NCBI GenBank assembly: GCA_031551765.1
Contig: JAVBNC010000144.1
Location: 1-56,231, forward strand
Origin: JAVBNC01 sp031551765
Lineage (GTDB): Bacteria > Desulfobacterota > Desulfovibrionia > Desulfovibrionales > Desulfovibrionaceae
DNA: 56,231 nt
Direction: 5' to 3'
How positions within the stretch are numbered: the stretch's first letter is position 1; each line of letters starts with the position of its first letter. The notes under the pieces are model-generated. The model was not told the DNA's origin and searched no databases. It was given only the letters and a program-made list of their open reading frames with translations. The translations under genes and the position numbers were made by a program. Positions 50,680-56,231 of this stretch are shown here, piece by piece.

Positions 50680-51783
50680 ATGCCTTCTTCAGCCGTCAGC
50701 CTGCCCGTGCTGATGTACCATTACATCAGCCGTTACCAAAACCCCATTTCCGTTTCCCCGGAACTTTTCGAACTGCACTGCAAAAGCCTGGCCGAAGCCG
50801 GCTGGCGCGGCGTGAGCCTGGCGGAGGCGGAAGCCTACTTTCTGCGGGGCGAAAAACTGCCCGCCCGCTCCTGCCTGATCACCTTTGACGACGGCTACCT
50901 GGACAACTACGTCTACGCCTGGCCCCTGCTGGAGAAATACGGGCACAAGGGCGTGCTCTTCGCCGTGGCTTCGCGCATAGGGGCGGAAAAGGACGTGCGG
51001 CCCACGCTGCGCGAGGTCTGGAACAAAAAAATCGGCAAAGCGGACCTGCCCCGCGTGGACCAGCCCTTTGTGCCCCACCCCCTGGGCTACGAAGTGCGCG
51101 AAGACCTCTTTTTCACCTGGGAAGAAGCCCGGATCATGGAGGCCAGCGGCGTCATGAGCGTGGCCTCGCACTCCATGCGCCACCACTCGGTGTTCACCGG
51201 GCCGGAATATAGCGGCTTTCTCATGCCCGGCAGGCGCAAGCGCACCTTTGACCGCACCCGTTTCGCCTGCTGGGGCGTGCCGCTTTTTCCGCAGCGGCCC
51301 GGGCTTTCGCACCGGGGCTTTATCCCTTCGGACGAGCTGCTCGCCGCCATTCACGAGCTGGTGCCCCAGGACGAGGAGGCGGCCTTCCACTTTTTCGCGG
51401 CCGAGGACAATAAAAAACGGCTGCAAGACCTGGCGGCCTCGTTCGCCAAGAACATGGGCCGCATGGAGACGGACGGGGAAATGCGCGCGCGCATGCGCGA
51501 AGAGCTTGCCAGCGGCAAAGCGCTTATGGAACGGGAACTGGGCCATGAAGTGACGACCCTGTGCTGGCCCTGGGGCGCGTATAACGAACTATCGCTGAAC
51601 CTGGGCCGGGAACTGGGGTTCAAAGCCTTTCTCACTACCCGCGAAGGCCCCAACCCGCCCTGCTCCCCTCTGGGAATCAGGCGTTTCAAGGCCAAAGCCA
51701 AAGGCGGCTCCTGGCTGCTCAGCCGGGTCTGGCTCTATTCCCGTCCCGTTCTGGGAAGCCTGTACGCGAAACTGCGCATGTAG
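50680..51783 (+). CDS. Polysaccharide deacetylase family protein
   Basis: This 367-residue protein has NodB-like deacetylase motifs: MYHYI near the start, LITFDDGYLDNY with the catalytic Asp pair (about residues 68-75), and the metal-binding SHSMRHHS (about 165-172). The final motif CWPWGAYNE lies near 288. The domain is interrupted by an approximately 85-residue insertion between the second and last motifs. Such enzymes remove acetyl groups from glycans, often in exopolysaccharide or lipid-linked sugar pathways. There is no signal peptide, so it is probably cytoplasmic. GGAGC lies six bases before ATG 50680. It diverges from dnaJ and converges on tsaC. Confidence 0.87.
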   Translation: MPSSAVSLPVLMYHYISRYQNPISVSPELFELHCKSLAEAGWRGVSLAEAEAYFLRGEKLPARSCLITFDDGYLDNYVYAWPLLEKYGHKGVLFAVASRIGAEKDVRPTLREVWNKKIGKADLPRVDQPFVPHPLGYEVREDLFFTWEEARIMEASGVMSVASHSMRHHSVFTGPEYSGFLMPGRRKRTFDRTRFACWGVPLFPQRPGLSHRGFIPSDELLAAIHELVPQDEEAAFHFFAAEDNKKRLQDLAASFAKNMGRMETDGEMRARMREELASGKALMERELGHEVTTLCWPWGAYNELSLNLGRELGFKAFLTTREGPNPPCSPLGIRRFKAKAKGGSWLLSRVWLYSRPVLGSLYAKLRM

Positions 51784-51805
51784 CGGATCGAAGACGGCGT
51801 CCCGG

Positions 51806-52447
51806 TCAGGCGGGAATTTCCACCTCGAACCCGGCTTCTGTCAGGGTTTCCCGGCTCACCGCTCCGGCGCGCAGCAGCCGGATGATCCCGCCCCCGTCCT
51901 TGCCGGGCAGCACATCCACTATAGTGGACGGCTCGCCGCCTTCCGGATATGGGGGGACGTTGAACAGCCCGGCCACGCCGTCCGCCAGCCGCGGGTCCAG
52001 CTCATGCGGCGTGGTGGCCGGGGGCTGGCCGCTGACGTTGGCGCTGGAAGCCGTAAGCACCAGGCCGGATTCCCGGCACAGGGCCACGGCTCCGGGGTGG
52101 GAGGAAAGCCGTACCGCAATACGGCCCGTATCGGCCGTCAACAGGTCCGGCACATCCGGCGCGGCGGGAAAGATAATGGAAAGCGGCCCGGGCCAGAACA
52201 AGTCCATGAGCTTTTGCGCGGCGGGATACACATAGGCGGCCACTTTCGCCACCTGGGATATATCCCCCACCACCACGGGCAACGGCAGGCCGTAGGGACG
52301 GCGTTTGACCGCGTAGACCCGGCCCACTGCGTCCGGGTTCAGGGCGTTACAGGCCAGCCCGTAGAAAGTTTCCGTGGGGTAGATCAGCACCTTGCCTTGG
52401 TGCAGGGCGGCGCAGGCTTCCTCCAGCGTCAGGAGGGGTATGGTCAT
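51806..52447 (-). CDS. tsaC: L-threonylcarbamoyladenylate synthase (Sua5/YciO/YrdC family)
   Basis: TsaC makes threonylcarbamoyl-AMP, the precursor of t6A at position 37 of ANN-decoding tRNAs. The 213-residue protein has the family motif VLIYPTETFYGLACNA at about residues 20-35, KRRP (about 49-52) for ATP binding, and SSANVSGQP (about 135-143). It is single-domain, without a Sua5 extension. GGAGAAC about seven bases before ATG 52447 decides the start over the longer frame to 52639. It diverges from rlmH. Confidence 0.91.
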   Translation of the reverse strand: MTIPLLTLEEACAALHQGKVLIYPTETFYGLACNALNPDAVGRVYAVKRRPYGLPLPVVVGDISQVAKVAAYVYPAAQKLMDLFWPGPLSIIFPAAPDVPDLLTADTGRIAVRLSSHPGAVALCRESGLVLTASSANVSGQPPATTPHELDPRLADGVAGLFNVPPYPEGGEPSTIVDVLPGKDGGGIIRLLRAGAVSRETLTEAGFEVEIPA

Positions 52448-52549
52448 GGTCGTTCTCCGCGTTGCGCAAGCTTGCCGCGCGCCCGGCCGGAACCTGAGGC
52501 CACGGCGGCGGGCGGCATTGGCCGATAGACACAGTATAAAGGACAAGCC

Positions 52550-53017
52550 GTGAAACGTATAGCCCTTATAACCGTGGGCCGGGTACGCACCCCGCATTGG
52601 CGGGCCGCGTGCGCCGCCTACCTGTTGCGGCTCAAGCATTCCTTCCAGGTGGAGGAACTTGCGGTCAAGGATGGAGACGCGGCCCTGGCCCCGGCCGAGC
52701 GCATGGCGCTTGAAGGCAAGCGTCTGCTTTCCGTTTTAAAGCCGAACTTTTTCCCCGTCTGCCTGGACGAGCACGGCGAAACCATGAATTCCCCGGAATT
52801 CGCCGCCTTTCTGGACCAGCTCTGCCAAAGCCCGGCCACGCCCTGTTTCATCATCGGCGGCGCATACGGCCTGGACGCTTCCGTGCTTACCGCCTCACGC
52901 CGTCGCATCAGCCTGGGACCCATGACTTTTCCCCACGAACTGGCCAAAGTCTTGTTGCTGGAGCAATTGTACCGCGCGGACAGCATTCTGCGCAAACGCC
53001 CCTACCATCACGCCTGA
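52550..53017 (+). CDS. rlmH: 23S rRNA (pseudouridine-1915-N3) methyltransferase RlmH
   Basis: RlmH is a SPOUT-type homodimeric enzyme that methylates pseudouridine 1915 in helix 69 of 23S rRNA. The 155-residue protein has the usual length, the cofactor-knot motif FIIGGAYGLD at about 103-112, and the conserved end LEQLYRADSILRKRPYHH. Start is GTG 52550, with AAAGGAC six bases upstream. It is followed by a 390-bp region with several hairpins before speA. Confidence 0.94.
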   Translation: MKRIALITVGRVRTPHWRAACAAYLLRLKHSFQVEELAVKDGDAALAPAERMALEGKRLLSVLKPNFFPVCLDEHGETMNSPEFAAFLDQLCQSPATPCFIIGGAYGLDASVLTASRRRISLGPMTFPHELAKVLLLEQLYRADSILRKRPYHHA

Positions 53018-53263
53018 CAGGCACGCCTTTTCGCCAAGTCCTTCACGTCCAGAGCGCAGGTTTTTGGGCCAGCACATCCTTTTCCCCGGTAACAACACAG
53101 CCCGGCCCACAGGAAGTGGGCCTGCGGAGCGGCCGGGCGTCTCCAACACCACCCACCACGCGCGGATAGCCGGGGATTCACTCCCCGGCGGCTTTCGCGC
53201 CCGCGCCACCTCCCGCCGCGAGAGGGCGCGTCCGCCAGGAAGTCGGCCCGCCCGTCGTCTCGA
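53018..53263 (+). other. Hairpin-rich region between rlmH and the speA promoter
   Basis: Several GC-rich hairpins are visible: GCCCGG/CCGGGC (53100-53138) enclosing GGCCCAC/GTGGGCC, and a perfect 8-bp stem GCCGGGGA/TCCCCGGC (53169-53189). None is followed by a T-run. There is no coding frame with a ribosome site. It may form the end of the rlmH transcript or a separate small RNA. Function is unknown. Confidence 0.4.
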
Positions 53264-53292
53264 TTGACAACATTGTCGACAGCCTTTAATAG
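53264..53292 (+). promoter_or_regulatory. Promoter of speA
   Basis: TTGACA (53264-53269) and TAATAG (53287-53292) are separated by 17 bp, about 115 bp before the speA start. Confidence 0.72.
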
Positions 53293-53302
53293 CAGGGTGT
53301 CT

Positions 53303-53337
53303 GCGGCAATTTTCACAAAGCCGCGGATGCGGTTTTT
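53303..53337 (+). promoter_or_regulatory. Possible attenuator in the speA leader
   Basis: GCGGC (53303-53307) can pair with GCCGC (53320-53324), while the overlapping CCGC (53321-53324) can instead pair with GCGG (53329-53332), directly before five T residues. The two folds exclude each other, as in an attenuator. The stems are short, so this is tentative. Confidence 0.3.
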
Positions 53338-53406
53338 CGGCCGTCTCCGGCCTGTCCGGCGGCGCTTTTCGTGGCCTTTAAGCGGAGTTTTTATGAGGTC
53401 CCTGCC

Positions 53407-55347
53407 TTGGCAAGAACAGCTACCCTGCAACGCTGGAGTGTTGAAGACTCCGCTGAACTGTACGGCATCCGCAATTGGAGCGCCGGTTATTTTGATGTTT
53501 CCCCTGCCGGCGACGTGGTGGTGCGGCCTTTCGGCCCACGCAAAAACGTCAGCGTAAGCATTCCCGATATCATCAAGGGCCTGCGTGAACGCGGGCTCGA
53601 CATGCCCGTCCTTCTGCGCATCGAAAATATTCTCGATACCCAAATCAGCCTGCTCCACAACTCGTTCCGCAAAGCCATCAAAGACCTGGGCTACCAGGGC
53701 GAGTACCGGGGCGTGTTCCCCATCAAGGTCAACCAGCAGCAGCAGGTGGTGGAAACCATCGCCCGTTTCGGCTCGCGCTTTCACCACGGGCTGGAAGTGG
53801 GCAGCAAGGCGGAGCTTCTGGCCGCCGTTTCCCTGCTGCGCGACCAGGAAGCCTGCCTGGTGTGCAACGGCTACAAGGACGAGGAGTTCATTGATCTCGG
53901 CCTGTACGCCCTGCGCATGGGCTACAAGTGCTTTTTCGTGGTGGAAATGCCCAGCGAGCTGGAGCTGATTCTGGAACGGGCCGAACTCTTGAACGTGCGC
54001 CCCCTGCTGGGCGTGCGGGCTAAGCTCTCTTCCAAGGCGGGCGGCCACTGGACGGACTCCGGCGGCGAGCGCTCCACCTTTGGCCTGACCACGGCCCAGA
54101 TCGTGGACATGGTGGACACGCTCAAGGAAAAGGGCATGCTGGACTGCTTCCGCCTGCTGCACTACCACCTGGGTTCCCAGGTGCCCAATATCCGGGACAT
54201 CCGCTCCGCGGCCATGGAAGCTTCGCGCATTTACGCCGGCCTGGCGGCGGAAGGCGCGGCGCTGGGCTACCTGGACCTGGGCGGCGGCCTGGCCGTGGAC
54301 TACGACGGCTCCCGCACCAACTTCGTGTCCAGCCGCAACTACGGCCTGGACGAATACTGTTCCGACGTGCTGGAAGCAGTGATGACCATTCTGGACGAAT
54401 GCGAGGTGCCGCACCCGCACATCATCACAGAATCCGGCCGGGCCACGGTGGCCTATTATTCCGTGCTGCTCTTCAACATCCTGGACGTCAGCCGCATCGA
54501 GTACGGCGACGACAACGAAGTGCCGGACCTGCCCAGCGCGGACCCGGACGACGTGCCGGAACCCATCGTCAACCTGCGCGACACGCTGCTGGGCCTCAAC
54601 GTGCGCAACCTGCAGGAATCATACAACGACGCACTCTACTATCGCGACGATATCCGGCAGCAGTTCCTGCACGGCAAGCTCACCCTGCGCGAGCGCACCC
54701 TTGGCGAACGCCTGTTCTGGATCATCATCAAGCGCATTGCCCAGGAAAAGGCCCGGCTGCCCCAGCCGCCCAAGGACCTGGCCGCCATTGATCCCGTGCT
54801 GGCGGACATCTATTACGGCAATTTCAGCGTGTTCCAGTCCCTGCCGGATTCCTGGGCCATCAACCAGCTTTTTCCGGTCATGCCCGTGCACAGGCTGGCG
54901 GAGTTTCCCACGCGCCAGGCCATTCTTTCGGACATTACCTGCGACAGCGACGGCCGTATCGACAACTTCATCGACCCGAAACAGGGCGTGCGCGACACCC
55001 TGGACCTGCACCCGCTGGTCAACGGCGACGAATACTACCTGGGCGTGTTCCTGGTGGGCGCGTATCAGGAAACCCTTGGGGATCTGCACAACCTGCTCGG
55101 CGACACCAACGTGGTTTCCGTGCGGGTCAACGACGACGGCACCTTTGAATTCGTGCGCGAAATACGCGGCGATTCCGTGGCCGATATCCTCTCCTACGTG
55201 GAGTACGACCCCCGCCGCATTCTTGAAGACATCCGCCAGATGGCGGAAAACGCCGTGCGCGCGGGGCGCATCTCGCCTTCCGAACGTTTCCGCGTCATGC
55301 AGGCTTTTGAGGACGGGTTGCGCGGGTATACGTATTTCGAGCGATGA
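53407..55347 (+). CDS. speA: Biosynthetic arginine decarboxylase
   Basis: SpeA is a PLP enzyme converting arginine to agmatine in polyamine synthesis. The 646-residue protein matches family length. The PLP-binding Lys107 is in VFPIKVNQQQQVVE. DLGGGLAVDYDGS (about 300) and the C-terminal AEFPTRQAILSDITCDSDG with the active-site Cys-Asp are present. TTG 53407 fits the conserved N-terminus and has GAGGT seven bases upstream; GTG 53371 is the in-frame alternative and would add 12 residues. It has its own promoter and leader, and its transcript ends in a 24-bp hairpin of repeat family B. No speB or speE is nearby. Confidence 0.95.
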   Translation: MARTATLQRWSVEDSAELYGIRNWSAGYFDVSPAGDVVVRPFGPRKNVSVSIPDIIKGLRERGLDMPVLLRIENILDTQISLLHNSFRKAIKDLGYQGEYRGVFPIKVNQQQQVVETIARFGSRFHHGLEVGSKAELLAAVSLLRDQEACLVCNGYKDEEFIDLGLYALRMGYKCFFVVEMPSELELILERAELLNVRPLLGVRAKLSSKAGGHWTDSGGERSTFGLTTAQIVDMVDTLKEKGMLDCFRLLHYHLGSQVPNIRDIRSAAMEASRIYAGLAAEGAALGYLDLGGGLAVDYDGSRTNFVSSRNYGLDEYCSDVLEAVMTILDECEVPHPHIITESGRATVAYYSVLLFNILDVSRIEYGDDNEVPDLPSADPDDVPEPIVNLRDTLLGLNVRNLQESYNDALYYRDDIRQQFLHGKLTLRERTLGERLFWIIIKRIAQEKARLPQPPKDLAAIDPVLADIYYGNFSVFQSLPDSWAINQLFPVMPVHRLAEFPTRQAILSDITCDSDGRIDNFIDPKQGVRDTLDLHPLVNGDEYYLGVFLVGAYQETLGDLHNLLGDTNVVSVRVNDDGTFEFVREIRGDSVADILSYVEYDPRRILEDIRQMAENAVRAGRISPSERFRVMQAFEDGLRGYTYFER

Positions 55348-55350
55348 CAC

Positions 55351-55436
55351 CCGGAGGAGGGGAACCCCTTTTTTGTAAAAAAGGGGTTCCCCTCCTCCGG
55401 ACCTTCTCCCTTCCTCAAAAAGCTTCACCGGGGGGA
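55351..55436 (-). repeat. Family B repeat, copy 2, with 24-bp perfect hairpin
   Basis: Immediately after speA, 24 bases (55351-55374) pair exactly with 55377-55400 across a two-base loop; the arms begin CCGGAGGAGGGG and end CCCCTTTTTT. The T-run and A-run inside the arms let it act as a terminator in either direction. The adjoining AAAAAGCTTCACCGGGGG (minus sense: ...GGTGAAGCTTTTT) corresponds to the AAAGTTCTTTG block of the other copies. Confidence 0.78.
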
Positions 55437-55461
55437 GGAGAACGATGGACAAAAGGTGACT

Positions 55462-56112
55462 ATGCGCTTTCTTTTGCCCCTCATAGGCTTGATGCTTCTC
55501 TCAGCCTGCACGGTCAGAACGGCGCATGACTACGACCAATATTTACGGAACAACACGGGCAGCGTCAGCTACCCCGCTGTGCGGGCCGACGCCTGCTACG
55601 CCCTGACGGAACGGACGCTGACCCACAAAGAGCACGTCACCAGCTGGCTGAGCGGCATTACCAACGTCTGGACCGTGCAGATCGGCCCCATGCTGCAGAG
55701 CACCATGAATTCCGCCGACGTGCGCAAGGCGTTCCCGGCCTTACGGGAAATGAGAAGAAACGAGGCCTGTTCCTGGACCATCACCTACGATCTTCTGTAT
55801 TATGACTTTGTGGACACCAGGGCCAAATTGAACCTGGCGGCCACAATGACCAGCCCGGACGGCCGTTCCATGACCAAAAGCTACTACGCGGAAGGCCAGG
55901 GCCAGTTGGGCAAAATGTACTGGAGCAAAGGCTTTGGCATGAAAAACGCGGTGCAGCAGTCCACAAAGCACGCCATTGACGCCATACTCACGGAACAGTT
56001 CCGGGATATGGCCAACTTTGTGGCGCAGCATTATGCCAGAATTGAAAAGAACCCCGTATCGTCCATGTGGACGGCACGGACAACAAACCCCGCCCCTGAC
56101 AAAGTTCTTTGA
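55462..56112 (+). CDS. Lipoprotein of unknown function
   Basis: I do not recognise this 216-residue protein. It has a lipoprotein signal peptide ending MLLSAC (Cys about residue 16), so it should be membrane-anchored. The mature part is mixed, with two cysteines (in ADACYAL and NEACSWTITYDL), an aromatic stretch YYDFVDTRAKLNLAATMT that looks like beta strands, and a helical C-terminal half. AAAGGTGA precedes ATG 55462; GTG 55456 is a possible start two codons earlier. The last codons (about PDKVL) come from the beginning of a family B repeat, so the C-terminus may have been replaced by repeat insertion. Confidence 0.72.
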   Translation: MRFLLPLIGLMLLSACTVRTAHDYDQYLRNNTGSVSYPAVRADACYALTERTLTHKEHVTSWLSGITNVWTVQIGPMLQSTMNSADVRKAFPALREMRRNEACSWTITYDLLYYDFVDTRAKLNLAATMTSPDGRSMTKSYYAEGQGQLGKMYWSKGFGMKNAVQQSTKHAIDAILTEQFRDMANFVAQHYARIEKNPVSSMWTARTTNPAPDKVL

Positions 56113-56172
56113 AAGGGGAGCGGGGGTCCGGGGGAAAGGGGGAACCTTTCTTTCAAGAAAGGTTCCCCCTTT
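56097..56172 (+). repeat. Family B repeat, copy 3, overlapping a gene end
   Basis: TGACAAAGTTCTTTG provides the stop codon of the preceding lipoprotein gene. It is followed by AAGGGGAGCGGGGGTCCGGG and an 18-bp perfect hairpin (56135-56152 with 56155-56172, two-base loop, arms starting AAAGGGGGAACC). Order and sequence match copy 1 read on the minus strand. Confidence 0.8.
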
Positions 56173-56198
56173 CATCCGGCTGCCGGAGGCATTTTACC

Positions 56199-56231
56199 AT
56201 GGCGCTTTGGATACATCCTGTATGGAAGACG
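56199..56231 (+). CDS. Start of a further gene (cut by window edge)
   Basis: ATG 56199 has GGAGG (56185-56189) nine bases upstream and opens an uninterrupted frame of 11 codons to the window edge (MALWIHPVWKT). The strong ribosome site supports a real gene start. Too little is present to assign a family. Confidence 0.6.
   Translation, partial: MALWIHPVWKT

Noticed and set aside
53008..54420. 470-codon minus-strand frame opposite speA
   Set aside because: Overlaps the conserved speA coding region, has no recognisable motif and no ribosome site.
1..56231. Defence island, prophage or toxin-antitoxin locus
   Set aside because: No nuclease, integrase, phage structural or small paired toxin-like genes were found beyond the IS fragment.

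Overview
The window reads as a chromosomal segment of a GC-rich Desulfovibrio-like sulfate reducer (Desulfovibrionaceae or close kin). This is an inference from gene content: a fused TRAP-TAXI transporter, tandem Hsp20 genes, a dnaJ-clpB pair, a NIF3/zinc-ribbon pair, a very large RTX adhesin, long biosynthetic SpeA, and many PAS/HAMP hybrid kinases and lipoproteins. No rRNA, CRISPR array, prophage or recognisable defence island is present.

Layout. 1-141: end of an IS3-family element, cut by the window edge. 297-3235: TRAP permease and TAXI binding protein operon. 3506-13835: signalling block with three hybrid histidine kinases (Cache/HAMP/PAS, PocR/PAS and GAF input), an AEC-type carrier and an unknown four-helix membrane protein. 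14355-15719 (minus): tRNA-Arg(ACG), queC, and a surface-protein-like gene broken by a 4-bp tandem duplication. 15892-20667: MltC-like lytic transglycosylase, OmpH/Skp-like lipoprotein, two Hsp20 genes, a zinc-ribbon protein, an RRM protein and a glycine-zipper lipoprotein. 20800-22220 (minus): rfbA-rfbC. 22427-22987: BON lipoprotein. 23282-33706 (minus): a 3474-residue type I-secreted adhesin with C-terminal RTX repeats and a LapG-like TAAG site near residue 105. 34146-38775: alanine dehydrogenase, a chemoreceptor and a DapA-family aldolase. 39010-40589: NIF3 and C4 zinc-ribbon proteins. 40667-44677: divergent Sel1-repeat lipoprotein and a lipoprotein that looks like a GH13 enzyme whose nucleophile Asp is replaced by Ser. 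44857-50500 (minus): FAD flavoprotein, clpB, dnaJ/cbpA. 50680-56231: polysaccharide deacetylase, tsaC, rlmH, speA, a lipoprotein and the first codons of another gene.

Common themes. Envelope and surface functions dominate: eight lipoproteins or likely lipoproteins, peptidoglycan and polysaccharide enzymes, dTDP-rhamnose synthesis and the adhesin. Protein quality control is the second theme. The hsp20 and dnaJ promoters share the same spaced elements (TTGAC-A/T, 16 bp, TATGT-A/T), suggesting one heat-shock regulon.

Non-coding structure is rich. Two dispersed repeat families are visible: family A has CGAAGCCATC termini (20736-20792 and 44699-44852), and family B is a GGGGGTCCGGGGG-type block followed by a long perfect hairpin (49281-49372, 55351-55436, 56097-56172). 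There is also a 149-bp element with 19-bp terminal inverted repeats (37716-37864), a 14-bp inverted repeat upstream of the chemoreceptor, and structured leaders before the NIF3 gene and speA. I found no clear multi-gene system that is new; the most unusual individual items are the pseudo-GH13 lipoprotein, the LapA-like adhesin and the repeat families.
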